From Asterella californica (lineage: Eukaryota > Streptophyta > Marchantiopsida > Marchantiales > Aytoniaceae), in contig JAYKYS010000009.1 in NCBI GenBank assembly GCA_036924285.1, positions 10,478,001-10,542,000 on the forward strand: a DNA stretch of 64,000 bases, written 5' to 3'. Position numbers and translations under genes: made by a program. Positions 1-12,300 of this stretch are shown here, one piece after another (position 1 is the first letter of the stretch; each line of letters begins with the position of its first letter). The notes beneath the pieces are model-generated. The model saw nothing but the letters and a program-made list of their open reading frames with translations. It was not told the DNA's origin and did no database searches.

Positions 1-245
1 CATCGATGTTCTGTTTTGAACGTCTCACTCTTACCACAGTTATAAACCTTAGCTTTCAGTTAGAGGTGGATGGTATTGTTGCCCAAGTTCCCAGCGTCAC
101 TACGATGGGATTCTGTCAGGAGAAAGGGCGCTGGAGTTTTCTAACAGCGTAAGTGTTATGGAAGATGATCTAGTTTGGCGCCGAATTCACTACCTCTATC
201 CTTGTTTCTTAAAACTCATGTGCATTTTATCTCGTTTCGTGGCAG
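1..245 (+). other. Probable intron sequence of the RS-domain gene
   Basis: This leads into the acceptor at 244-245. A possible 29-base micro-exon at 120-148 has an AG before it and GTAAGT after it, and it keeps the frame with the exon at 246. Its translation is not RS-like, so I do not claim it. Confidence 0.4.
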
Positions 246-1785
246 CCGTGGAAGGAACCGGGATCATTATTCAGATAGAGACCGCTCAAGACGTGGTCAC
301 GATGACAGATTCGAACGGGAGAGGATAAGGCCATCCGAGAGGGAACGAGAGAGGGAGAGAAGTCACCAACGACACCACCGACATCGCAGTCCCAGCCCTT
401 CTCCAAGCGTTAGTCGCAGTCGCAGTCGCAGCCGGGGACGGGCTCCTGATGTGGATGGTCGACGTTCTCGGAGTGGATCTCCTGTCCGCAGCAGATCACC
501 CCTAGTTAAAGCACCCTCATCAACAAGGAGGTATCGTCCTCTTATTCTGTGGATATTTGCTCGACATGGTTGCTCAATATCTGGAGCTGAATTCTACCAC
601 ATTGCAAGTGCCGATTTGGTGCATAGCGCCGCTCACCTGTTTTAATGTGCATGACAGTCGAGGTCGAGGGACGAGTCCCAGCAGGGCTTCCAGTCCTGCT
701 CGTAGTAGGAGTAGCAGCCATCGCCGTTCCCCGGAACCCGCGAAGGAGTCGACGAGGGATGTTTCTCCACTTGAAAACGGAAGGTAATAAGTTGTTGTTG
801 TTGTCTGCTGCTGCTATTGTACATAGTGCTTATGAATGCGGCGGTGTTGTCGCCAGTTTCTACCATTTTCTTGTGTACACCTTCACATCTTGCATTCTTG
901 CTTGGCGTTGACAAGTTCTTATCTTGTTCCGCCGAAGTTCGTATCTTATCCGCCGAAGTTGTATTATGGGGTGCCTAATTGCTCTGTTTCTGAGTAACAG
1001 GCGCAGCCGCACACCCGGTTCCCGGAAAGTTTCCCCTGACGCTCAAAGGACTGGAAACGCCTCGGTTTCGCCTCAGCGACGGAGTGAGTCTCGCTCACGT
1101 GGCAGTTCTTCGCCAGTGCGCCGCAGTCCATCTCCAGAACCTATGAACCAAGAGAGCGTCTACGAGCCCCGTGCGTCATCCGAAGCGTACGATGTGTCTC
1201 CTCAAAAATCCGATCCCGAGGTAATTCGATGTTTCATAGTCTTAGCTTGCGTCTTTCTCTCTCCTTCTTGGTGTTACATGAAGTGTAATTTCAGTAGAGT
1301 GAAGCCTTCTTGAATTCGGTATGTGATATAGATTTGATGAATATCTTCTGAATAGCGGTGGTTTTGCATCTTTTGTCAAATTCGTTTCTCATCGTCCGTC
1401 TTTCCTAATGTTCATGGTTGCATGCATATTCCAGAAGTGCTCGTGTCTCTGCCCTGCCATGTTTCCACATGTTTTGAAGGTGTTGTAACGGTATCAGCCA
1501 CTTGAAATCGTGTTGTTATCTTGCTTGCTCACGATCCTCAGCCTTTTTGCTGCTTGTCGCTCCCAAGCATCCTGTTTACGTAAGCTTTCCCGGTGAATTA
1601 AAGTTACCTTCCCGTGTTATTGTGATCCGTAATGATATACCTGTTGACACATGTGTTCGTTCAAGTTTCTCGCTTTGCCGTCGGTTAGACGTCTGTCGGT
1701 CGTATGTTTTATTCTTGTTGTCTGTTTCTGTGGATCTGACGTCCGTAACAAAGCATATGCTTGGACATTTCAGGTGGTCACCTAA
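246..1785 (+). CDS. RS-domain (SR-type) splicing factor, 3' part of the gene
   Basis: The coding part is built from exons 246-530, 658-783, 1001-1220 and probably 1774-1785. All have GT-AG borders, and the phases join without a break. They give about 213 residues extremely rich in Arg-Ser, Ser-Pro and Arg-Glu pairs, such as SRSRSRSRGR and SPVRRSPSPEP, which is the RS domain of SR splicing factors. RS domains are phosphorylated and recruit the spliceosome in the nucleus. No RNA-recognition motif is visible, so that end of the gene should lie upstream of the window; the first exon here begins with one base of a split codon. The last exon would add only Val-Val-Thr and a TAA stop. If the intron after 1220 is retained, the frame runs on to 1313 instead. 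I cannot say which SR subfamily it is. The RS-domain call is firm and the 3' end is tentative. Confidence 0.72.
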
Positions 1786-4700
1786 ATTGGAATAGTGCTG
1801 ACTAAAGCAATGACTTCTAGAGGATAAGTCGATAGATGTTCTTGGTCCGTTCATGACTGACGGTATCTAGTGGATGAACGTCTGCAGAACAACGAGGCAG
1901 CTCCGTGAGCACTGGCTTTGATGTGTACACTGGCTGAAGTAGTAGACATGACAGAATGGAGACAGAGACTTAAAAGGAACGTGTAAGGTACCAAATGTGT
2001 AAGGTTCGTTTGCGCAGTAGGTTCGGTGTCTGTCTTACCATCCAGGAGCTTGGGTGGTTTGAACAGCTGATAAGGACTGGTATCCTTAAACTGGCGGTAT
2101 TCTCGGTGTCGGATGGTTAGTTTGTTCGCCTGGAGCAGTATCATTTTACGTTGCTTTTTGGTGGATTAGGATACTGGCTCGTCTGGGTGTAAGCAGTGGT
2201 CCGTGTGTAAGCATGATTCAGTGCACTGTGTGAGCACTGAAGCAGGGGAGCACTGGTCCGAAACTCACATAGATGTTGTATATCGGGCAATGCGCAGTAA
2301 CCCCCTCCATACCACACAGTTGGTACGGTAGAGTCCGTGCTCTTGTAAGTCCCTGCTTACCGAGTGTTTGCCTGCCCAGTCCTTGTTGATTCTACTGGGG
2401 AAGTAACTCACCTCTAACAGGAATTTATATCATGAAATCTGGGCTTGTGATAGTGATGAGTGGGGTCGTGGGAACACCGCTGGTAGCTGTGGTGGCCACT
2501 TGGTGGTGGGAGGGTCTCCGTATGGTCGCACGTCGCTTCTGCTGATGTAGCTGCTGAGTGGAAGAATTGGACCTGATTGGTGTTCATCCCGCTTCTTTGA
2601 ATCTCGGTGTCCAAGCCCAAGGCTGCATGGAGGGCCTTACGCAGTTACGTTTGATCACAAAGGTAGAATTTGCATCAGAGGGTTGTGTGACCAGGTGTGC
2701 AGCTGCACGTTTCATTGTGCGTATTGGGAGAACTGTGCATATTTTACTGCTTTACTTGATGTGCGGGTATGTTTGCCCATTTGCTTGCAGTGTGACTGCA
2801 GCTGTGTTGGGGTCAGGCAATCGTTACTACTAGCTAATGAGTTTCCGTTTTCACAAAACCAGTTTCTTCAGTGTGCGATATGTCAGGTAGTCATGCTACA
2901 CCATCCAAAGGGCAAATGGCTCATAATCGCAGCTTTTCGAGACAACATTTGCTCAGTATCCAAAGGGCAGTCGGTAGGACGGCCTGAGCTTTTCCGCAGA
3001 CCCCAAGTCATTCGCGGACATGATGCAGGGCAGGTTGTTCGCTGGTTGATGTTTGTTGACGAGATACTGAGACAACATGGAATTTTGATGATGATGAGAT
3101 GAGATGAGATGATGATATGTCCAGCCTTTCATGCACTGGTTGAGCCAAGGGCACACGCTGGTGAGGAAGCTTGTTCTACCATGTTGGTCTTCTTGCGTGC
3201 CCTTACTAGTTCGTATTTCGTACTTTCAAGTCTTCAGCTCTTTTTGTTTACTGATAGTGTAGCGGTCACCATGAGATTCAAACAGAATTATGCGCTTTAT
3301 CAGACTGACTTTGATTGGGTTGGAGACGAGAGGGTTTTCTCCTACTAATATATGTAGTGCTATTTTTGAGAGTCCATGTTGAGAGACCGTCTGTTCGGGA
3401 GAACGGAGCGTGATGATATCTGAAACCATGTTCGATAAGTGCTCGTCCTGAGGAGGTGATCCAAGAGTAGTCTGAGTTTCTGGCAGAAGGTACGGTAGCA
3501 GCGCGAACTGTGCCCCTGCGTGAACGCCACTCTTGGATGGGAACAAGCGATCAGTCGGAGTGGGTTACTACAACCTAATACTCCTAATGCTATGCCAACC
3601 TAGGTTCCTAGTGCTTGTTTATTTTCTGGCGTGATGTATACTCTTCAATATATATATGCGCAATTCAATTTCAGCGTTCTTTGTCCTTCTCGTAAGGGAG
3701 ATGGTGCTTTGATGTAACTGTATTTGTCACACCTTGCGGTTGCAAGTCTGTTGATCAACGAGATGATCTTGTTTGTTGTAATTGTTCAGTTCGGCCAGAT
3801 AATTACAATCTTGATTGTGCGAATCGGGTTCAGATCGTGGACGAAAAGGTTCCCAAAAGAGATAGAGATACCGTAGGGGGATTTTCAGTTAACGTAGTCA
3901 TCGATATTTGCAACCCTAGTCCACACATTCCCCTGCGGCAGGATATGAATCTTAGAATATAGCTATATATTGATTAATTGCTCTTTCTACTATGAACTAT
4001 GGGTATTCAGCGCGTGTGGAGTTGTTTGTTTCTACCGGCAGAAACACAGTAACCCACTTTCAGGGTCATGTAATGGATCCGAGAAGTGTTTTAATATCAA
4101 ACACTGTGACTCAAGTAAAACGAGAAAAGAGAATAAGGCGAATGGATATAAAGGCGAGATGGAAGCATGTGGAACTGAAGGCATTGCTGCAGGAAGTGAA
4201 CGTACTCGAGCGGAATTGCAAAATTGTATGTTTGCAGTCGGGAGTTTGCTTAATCGCATCGGTTACGAGTTGAACATTTCTGTAAATCTGAGTGTTTAGG
4301 GTTCAGCTTCTTTTTCCGTCTCCGAGCATGTAGTTACCTAATCGGTATTAGTCTGCTTGCATGATTTTCGTGGTTTAGTGTGAGCTTGCATGACGCGCTC
4401 GTCTACCCGATGCACAGAAGTGCTAGAAACACGAACTTCTTAAAAGAATCACGGGGCTCGCAGTCGCCCTTTGCAGAGCGACCCGGTCATGTACTTCGCT
4501 CCGCGTCAGTACAATGCAGTGCGTCCGCCCGTCAAACCGAGAAGCCACATACAACGCAACACGTACAACTGGAAAACAGCCGATTCACTCCTACACTGTG
4601 GGGACGAAACAAGGAGAACACAATTCGGTAAAACTCCGGAAGAGGAGACACGGAGAAACACAGGAATTAGTGCCCGAGCTTTGATAGCCTGCGTTTACAG

Positions 4701-5320
4701 ATTTGGTGGGGACATACATCTCATAGGGCGAAGGGAAATGGACTGACTGTAGGTGATTTGCAATATTTGGTTCCTCGGAGTTACTTGTAGTGCCTGGACA
4801 AGTGGAACTAATGTAGTGTCTCTAGAAGTTTATCGGAATTGAAAGGTATAACAATGGCGAGGGCCGAGAAGAATGGCAGAATTTGTTGTGGCAGAAACGT
4901 CGAGTGACCGCAAAGCCTTGGGCTTTTCCATCGTAAAGTTTAGCTTTCAAGTCGCCGGAGAATGTTCAGCAGTCGTCAGTCTCGATCTTGGTTCATCGCT
5001 TTACTTCACTCAAAACAAGAAAAGCCAAGGAAAGTTCAAACCCAGCCGCAACTAAATACTCTTACGGGTACACACAAGTACAAAATTCCCATCACCTGAA
5101 TGTGAGGGTTTGCACATGCAATCTGCCGTCTGAGGACTACTGTACGAATTCCTTGTCAGAGCTTGTGTCAAGCGCCACATGTTTCACAGCTACCACAAAC
5201 TTGTGTCGCGGACATGGAACCAGTCTGGCTAACCTGAGCCGGTTCAAGAACCACGCTGTTCACAAACTACACTGACCGAGTAGATTGGATCAACCTTTGG
5301 ACAAGGTGCAGACCTCTTCA
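1786..5320. other. Intergenic region, no gene recognised
   Basis: No open frame here has recognisable protein character, and none joins by splicing to a neighbour. The only local structure I see is a short GATGA-type simple repeat around 3088-3117. The first few hundred bases may be the 3' UTR of the RS-domain gene. Confidence 0.5.
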
Positions 5321-5327
5321 GAACAGC

Positions 5328-5333
5328 TATAAA
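5328..5333 (+). promoter_or_regulatory. Candidate TATA box of the AG-peptide gene
   Basis: TATAAA sits in the context CAGCTATAAAGTTAAC, about 660 bases before the start codon. That distance leaves room for a 5' UTR interrupted by the intron at 5722-5878. The assignment rests on motif and position only. Confidence 0.35.
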
Positions 5334-5721
5334 GTTAACTGCTAATTTTACCATAAAAGACAGGCAAGAAATGACCTTGTACTCTAGACATGTACACGTC
5401 TGCCGAACCCAAAGGTGGGATCCAACTCAAAGGGGCTCTCTGCTGTTGCATGTTCCTCCTGATGGCATCATGGTTGGAGTGCAGGCCTAGGAACGAGAAG
5501 AGCCTGGCTACCTGTCTGCTCAGCTGGCAGCTGCTCGACTGACTTCGCTGGATGGACAAAGTTCATGGCTGGCACTGGGTAGCGAGTGCAGCGTACGCGC
5601 GGCCGGTCACCATGTCCGGCTTGCTGTACTGCAGCTGCTTAGGCTTTCTATCCGTGACAGGCGGGATCTAAGACCCAGCATTGTGAACTTATGTCCTGCG
5701 TGCTCAAGCGAATGGGTCGTT

Positions 5722-5878
5722 GTAAGTTGGAAACTCACCTCGCAGTTTCGACTCACACGAGGCATCGTACCCATCTTTCGCTCAACAATCAGTTTTCTTC
5801 TGCTCCAGTCAGGAGCTCCCTGGAGGTGAAGCCTGAAAGAAATTATACCCGCTCACTTCTTTGTGATTCTCCCTCCAG
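5722..5878 (+). other. Candidate 5'-UTR intron of the AG-peptide gene
   Basis: It has a strong donor GTAAGT at 5722 and a pyrimidine-rich acceptor TCCCTCCAG ending at 5878. It lies about 110 bases ahead of the start codon. Leader introns are common in highly expressed plant genes. Transcript evidence is absent here. Confidence 0.45.
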
Positions 5879-5990
5879 GTGTTTGCTGCTCTCTTTACCG
5901 CTGTTGTGAAGGTCGCTCCTAGGACTGGTGGTGTGACCGCACCACCACCACCACCTTTTTCCATCACTAGTTGCGTCAGAGGTCTCGAGA

Positions 5991-6221
5991 ATGGCTCGCG
6001 AAGGAGGGCTGTTTGGATTGACAATCTTGGTTGTGGTTCTTGCACTCTACATGAGTGCCATTGTACCGGCTGTGAATGCCCAAGCACCAGCTCCGGCTCC
6101 TTCTCCAGTTTCTGACGGTCATGCAATCGACCAGGGCATTGCGTATACCCTCCTCTTCGTCGCTTTGGTGTTAACGTACCTCATTCATCCTCTGGATGCT
6201 GCATTTCCCAGCTTCTTCTAA
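5991..6221 (+). CDS. Arabinogalactan peptide (AG-peptide, AGP16/20/22/41 type)
   Basis: This is a 76-residue secreted proteoglycan backbone. Residues 1-30 form a signal peptide (hydrophobic core near residues 8-26, ending AVNA). The mature core begins QAPAPAPSPVSDG, whose Ala-Pro and Ser-Pro pairs are the usual sites for proline hydroxylation and type II arabinogalactan attachment. The rest, DGHAIDQGIAYTLLFVALVLTYLIHPLDA, split here as DGHAIDQGIAY and TLLFVALVLTYLIHP, matches the conserved C-terminal GPI-anchor signal of this family in length and order. The product should be a glycosylated, GPI-anchored peptide of about a dozen residues at the outer plasma membrane, linked to cell-wall interaction or signalling. 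The single coding exon and full length match the family. The start is the first ATG of the frame, in context GAGAATGGCT. Confidence 0.93.
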   Translation: MAREGGLFGLTILVVVLALYMSAIVPAVNAQAPAPAPSPVSDGHAIDQGIAYTLLFVALVLTYLIHPLDAAFPSFF

Positions 6222-7151
6222 ACACATTGTGGAATGCCCGGACCGCGGTCGACATTGTGCTGGAGGAGGTGTTGGGAGCATACAAGGGAATGACACCAGC
6301 TATAGTTTACAGATGAAATTTGTTGTGCTAGCTGTAGTGAAACAAGGGAAGTGTGACAAGCTCTACTGAACCACATGCTGTTCATTATACAGCGGCCGTG
6401 GACCTCTGTACCCAACTTTTTGTTCTTTCACGCCGGTACATAACGATATACCTTTCTGGTTTCTGCGAGTGAAGAAGATTTCTGATAGAAGGGGTCCAAT
6501 CAAAAGTAGAGTACATTGTACCTTCAACCAGAAGATCTGAGGCCCCTTTCCGCCTGAATTCTGCTTTGATCGCCATAATATACGACTGTACAGACATTTG
6601 TCCGCGGTAAAATGTGGTCAAGAAGCTAATGTGCGTAAGTAAAGGAGAACATTGAAAGGTGCACATGTTGTCTGTGATGGTCATGTGCATGTATTTGGCT
6701 CTCGTGGATGTGCGCCTGTTCTCTTTTTCTTACTTGCTAACGATGTTTCTGTTTTCGGGCCATCGCCTGGTAGAACCTCGCAAGATCTTCAATCTTCAGG
6801 CGTGGGTTTCTGGTAGTGAAGAGTTCGAACTGATCTCTCCACCAAGAAACTAAAACGTACTTGAAAACCGTTGTAGGTGAGGGCAGCTTTCGAGCAATCA
6901 AGATGAGCTCTTAGCTCTGGCTTAGCATGCGTCACCTCGATCTAGAGAACGGGCCCGTTTCTCTCTACGGCGTCAATGTTGACAAGTTCCACGTATTCAT
7001 GGACAATTATAACTCCTAAAGTTCTCACTTGGCATTATCTCTACTGATGTCCAGAGTCTTGCCTGTCCATCCGTAATGAACATTAAATAGACCTCGAACA
7101 TCGACTGAATCGATAGTCGATCGTCGATCGACTTGAAAGAAGACGTACGAG

Positions 7152-7331
7152 TTCTGGAGCAAGTCCTTCGGCATGGACTCAAGAGTCTGTGGGGCCAGTT
7201 TGTTGTTTAGTCGAGAACACTGTCCTTTTCGATTGCGTAGGTCTTCTGGGGCAAGTCCTTCGGCATGGACTCAAGACTTTGTTGGGTCAGTTTGTTGTTC
7301 AGTCTAGAACACTGTCCTTTTAGCCGCAATC
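7152..7331. repeat. Two tandem copies of a 92-bp unit
   Basis: Each copy starts TTCTGG and contains GCAAGTCCTTCGGCATGGAC, then a GTTTGTTGTT stretch and GAACACTGTCCTTTT. The copies start at 7152 and 7244 and differ at only a few positions. There is no obvious coding content. Confidence 0.8.
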
Positions 7332-8974
7332 GAATTACTCTGACATGTATGATGAAAACTCGGTAAAGTAGCTCCAATTTATGGCGATCTCCACCTTCAC
7401 AGCATGGTGTATATTCTGTGATGAAAAGTTGGGCATCTTTTTAACTGTATATTTGATCTTGGATCGGGTCGACTAGAAATCGGGGCGTTCATGTATACTA
7501 GAAACCTACCTAAAGATTCTCCAGAGTCCGCATGCAACGTAGGAAAGCACTTTCTGTTGAATTCTCCAATCTTGGTTATGTCCTCTTTCTATGTTGAGAA
7601 AGCTTGTTACAACTTGTAGTATAGATCTAGACAGAAGAGTGTATGCTATTCATGTTGGTCGTTCATGTTACTCGAAGACTTCGAGCTGTTTCTGAGCTTT
7701 AAAAGTATCGCGAGGAAGCATCAGAAGGCGAAACCCCTGAGTCGGCATGTACAGTTGATAGCAAACTTCTGACAATCTGAATACTAGGTTTCGCCGTTCA
7801 AACTGATTGCTGACGAACATTCGTCTCGACCAGAAAGCAGCACACGATTTCAAGCATATGCACAAACCATGAAAAACATGCGTGCTTTTGCTCAGATGAA
7901 AAACATGTATGCGTTATACCACAGCTGAAGTACAAATTAAATCCTTCCACAAATCAACGGAAACATTAAATTCTACAAAAGGTTTGCAGTGCACATGGCT
8001 GTTGGGACGCGAAAGCAAGACTTGGACTTCTCGTGGTACGTTAATTGCAGTGAGTTTGAAACGGAATTCGTTTCGAGAGATAAAGCTGCGAGCTTTTAAC
8101 TGAGCAATAACTGTACGAATCATCAGTTAATGAATGCAAAATATTCACATACTTCATGGTGCAAGAGGAGAGTTGAGTGACAACCCGTCCTGCGGTTGCA
8201 AAAGAGTGGCAGCGTTGTTACGTCCTATTAAATCTCTTGAGAAGTCCTTGTCCATGAAGACTTGTACATTGAAACGAGAGTGGACTTCCGATATTGCCAA
8301 GGCATTTTGTTGGAGGTATGCACTTTCCAAAGATTGGAATTACGCTACGCTAGTCACTGGTATAATCGAACTCATGAGGGTATATACTTTTACTCATCCA
8401 ACATTTCGGAGGTGATCATCCGTTACATGTACTAGCTGTAGATTAACTGCGTGTAGATTAATCTCCACTTCTCTCTGGAGTCAGTAGCAATGGGTTAGTT
8501 GTATACAGCACCATCAGACTTACTTGACTTCTGTAGCAACTGGGTATATGTTTGTTTGGTGATAGTGCGTACATTGTCACATGCACATCAGTCATCGTTT
8601 CGGAATCAGTAAACTTAGAAACAGAAATACTACGAATACCTACCCTTGCTAAAGATATTGCAAGTTTTGATGCGTGAAATTCTTTGACCACGGATCGGCT
8701 CTGTAAGTAGATGACATCGTACTTTAAAGTAGAAGGTTTAGAAAACTGACTTCTGCAGACGGTTCAGTAGGTAGGATACCGTTCCTACTGAAGAATATAC
8801 CCACTTGCCTCTTTTCAGGCTCAGCTCAAAGAAAAGAGTTGTTTCGACAACGGCACTTACTACTACGAAACATAAGGGAAATATTTCAGCTTACCGTAAT
8901 TTGCAGTTAATGCACTTACGCAGCAACTTACAGTGCACTGCGTAGTACTGGTCTACAGATGTAGTTCTTTTCTC

Positions 8975-9058
8975 GAAGAAACGCTACCCAATGAATAGCA
9001 AACGGATGGGAAGACCCCATCAAACCTTACAAGGGAAAGAAGGACCCGAAGGGCCCGA
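8975..9058 (+). mobile_element. Short SINE-like retroposon, copy 1 (84 bp)
   Basis: The insert is flanked by exact 12-bp direct repeats AGTTCTTTTCTC at 8963-8974 and 9059-9070. Positions 8988-9055 match the reverse complement of 55518-55585 at 67 of 68 bases. The 5' end (GAAGAAACGCTACCC) coincides with the inner edge of the direct repeat, as it does in the other copy. Long target duplications and a shared fixed end suggest insertion by target-primed reverse transcription. No tRNA-like A or B box is obvious, so the source RNA is unknown. This copy ends earlier than the one at 55456-55599. Confidence 0.65.
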
Positions 9059-9338
9059 AGTTCTTTTCTCCGCACAGGGGGAAGGTTGCTTGGTGGTGGA
9101 TGATCAAACGAACCTCTTCATCTTCCTACAGTACTGCTACTGCCAGGTACGTGGTATGAACCACTCATACTACTGCATAGTCGCAGTAGCAACCTTACGG
9201 AAGTTACAAGCTCAAAATATGAGCACGAGAAATGGGCCTGATAACCGGCTGGAGTCGACAAAATGTGCAGAACAAAGCTCAGCGTAAACGTTTATTCAGT
9301 AGACGCTCGGAACAAATGAGCGGAGGGTTTAGTCGGCA

Positions 9339-12300
9339 ATGGAGCGTGAGAACGTGGCATCGTCGGGGTTAGAGCAGACCGTGCGGCAAGACCAACCAGA
9401 GGATCGTCGCCTCGCTGAACTGCGACTTGGACGCAAGATTTACGAGCATCCAGAGGGGAAAGTTGCTCGCCCTCACCGCTGCAACGATCGCCTCGAGGAC
9501 CTGATTCAGGTAGGTATGCGTTTGCCCACTGGCTGATGTTTCCTTCGCAAGGGTTTTGTTTTCCTTCGAATCTGTTGGTAGATCCTGTCTTAAACCCTCG
9601 GAATACCGTGGAACTTGAGCATGGATATTGATTGACCTCTTTTTTCAGGCGCTGTTTGAAGGAAATCCTCGGAAGAATTTGCCCGGTCCGTGGAGGCTTT
9701 TTTGGCAGTGCATTCACTCGAATCCAGGGTATGTTTTAATCTTGGTGTGGATTTTTCATGTTCAGGGCTTTTGTGCCCTTCGAACATTCTGGAGTGCTCG
9801 TATAGAATTGTTGAACCCGCCAACAATTCTATACGAGCAGGGTTGCAGCCGCTGCTCTATGCTACAACAATTCTATTTTATTCAATTCTATTCTGCTGTG
9901 TCAGCCACTGTTTGGGCTGCTTAATGCAGTATATTAGGGCTCTTATGATGATCTATTCTCGTTCATATCGGATATCGTACACTCTTGAGTTGATCAGATG
10001 ATATGGTTCATGTTCGGATTCTAGGGAAGAACCAACGGAACCGCTTTATTTTTTGAAGATTGATCCTCGTGGAAAGGGCGATTCCAAAGGAGCTGCTAAT
10101 TGACCGGATAGAACGGTGTGGAAATTTCTTTGTCCAGCGTTAACAGTTTCTGATCTGTGTGACCAGAGTGATTTCTCTGGTAGCTCCAGGTGAGATGAGT
10201 CTCGTTCTATACTTTCGAATTACTGATGTTCGTTGTAAATTAGCTCTGGACTTTCCCGCATACGAGCAGGGTTGCAGCCGCTTGTTTGGCATAAGAAATC
10301 AACTTGTAGAGTATCAGATTTCGCGTTCCTTCGCATGTAAATGACTGCTGGCTTGAATCTTCGCTCTACGCTGTTTTATAACCGGTCTCTCCGGGAACTG
10401 CTTTACCGGTGTACCATGATATACGCTGTTTATGACCGTAACATGGTATTACTTGCGCAGAAATGGCATTCGGTTCTGTATGCCGACACTGAATCATGCT
10501 GAGGAAAATGGTGAAGATGATCTCATCACCTGCAGCTCACGTCTGTCAAGCGCGCTACTGCCAGTATGGAGTGTTGGATGTTCTTTGGTTCTCGAAGACA
10601 GTCAGTTCTGTCTTCAGGACTGAAACTCCGTTTCAGTATGGTGCGAGTACTGTCCGAGAAAGGATTGTCACTTGCCTTTGCGGAAGGCAGCACGACGTCA
10701 GGCCACGACCTGTTTTGAGCGTAAAGTCTTGCGTCGTCCTGGGGACCTTCACGCGACGATCCTTCAGCAAAGTCAGTCATTTCGCGGATATTTCAACACG
10801 TAGACACACCTGGAGCAGGATGCATTCAGGTCCTTGGCTTAGCAGATTGCCTAATTCAATTTGTTATCATTTTTTAGCGGACCTAATGGGCTGATTTTAC
10901 AGGAACAATGGGAATAAAATTCAAGGAGATGTTTCTGCACTCTTTTACGCTGTACGTGGAGAATATTATAGCTCACATACTTTGCCTATCGGATCCCGCG
11001 GTTGGTTCGTTATGCGCTGGGATACGCTGTCATATACGTTGAAACTTAGACAATCACTGCACTACGTAGTCAAGTATTTTAAATGCTGTCTGAACGTGTC
11101 AGCGTATTTGTTTTCCACACTCCACCTTTCCAGAATTGTTGATCAGCGGCCATTTTCTCGGAGCACCAGCCAAGTCTACTAATAATGCAGATCCTGTAAA
11201 GTATTAGCAGCCGTGTACGTTGGTTACGAGAAAGGTGTTGCAGGAGTTACTGGCTTTGACTGATCAAGAGTTATGTTCACAGCACCTTTCATTGTCAGCA
11301 TGGGACGTTTTAGTGTCCACTAAGCGGACTTTTATCGGGAGGAAGGAGATTAAGGATGGTGTCTGTTTATGAGCGAGATGCTTATTGTGAGTCCGTGCGA
11401 GTTATATCACGAACCATACGTATGGCGTGAAAGTCTTTAAGATTTCTGCATACTCCAGACCGTGCAAGGTGATAGCTGTAGCCGGTAATTTGTCCATAGG
11501 GGTACGGTGTGTCTCCTAATAGATCATAGACGTCAAGACGTTACGTGTATGCTTCAGGTGCTTAAGCTTGTCTATCAAACCCTGGCCTATCTTGTCTTTA
11601 GCAGGGTACTTTGCGAGCAATAGGAAACTGGAATTATATTTCACGTGGAACCAAGAACATGTGCAGTTTTTTCATGCACTCTCGCGAAGGCGGAGGAATT
11701 ACAACATGGGTTGGGATATTACAAGAATTGCTGCTAATATGCGTAGCTGATCTGTATGTGCAGAAGGTGCTATAGAGGGCCCAAAAGATGTATTATCTAC
11801 GTCAAGTTTGGAGGCCACGAGATTGCAGGCCAGCTCTACGGACACTCATTCACAGACAACGTCTGGGAGGAAAGCACTGGTAAGTTTTGATCCTGTGAGT
11901 TTGACCGTCTTTCTTGCAGCAGAGTTCTCGAAGACTGTTCTGGGTGACCGTATCTCTTGCTCGTACGTGAAGGGTACTTGATTTGTGTCCCCGTGCACCC
12001 AGTTTTTTTCTCGCAAACAAGTTCCAGAGTTCTAATTGTGAGATTACACCACCGTCCGACTGGAGCCATGAACGGGTCCTAGGAGCTACAAAGTCAGACC
12101 GATATAAAATCTCGAGATAATTTGTTCTGGCTTCGACCACTGTACTGTCCGCATGTTATGCATCCGACGTCTGTCCTGCTATCCCTGCGCAAAATCTTGT
12201 GCACGTCCTTGAAGTCAATAGGCTTTGAGGGACTACATCTCCTCTGTAAAATATACTCATTCAGAAGATGAAGCAGGCAAATACTTATTTTGCTTCGCCT

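Larger units (their letters stand above)
6222..9338. other. Intergenic region with a short tandem duplication and a small retroposon
   Basis: No gene is recognised. The open frames here are short and lack codon or domain character. The region holds the 92-bp-period duplication at 7152-7331 and the short retroposon copy at 8975-9058, listed separately. Confidence 0.5.

Noticed and set aside
11764..11879. Exon-like segment with AG before and GTAAGT after, open in two frames
   Set aside because: Its 116-base length breaks the phase between RecG exons 2 and 3, and joining those two directly gives a clean frame.
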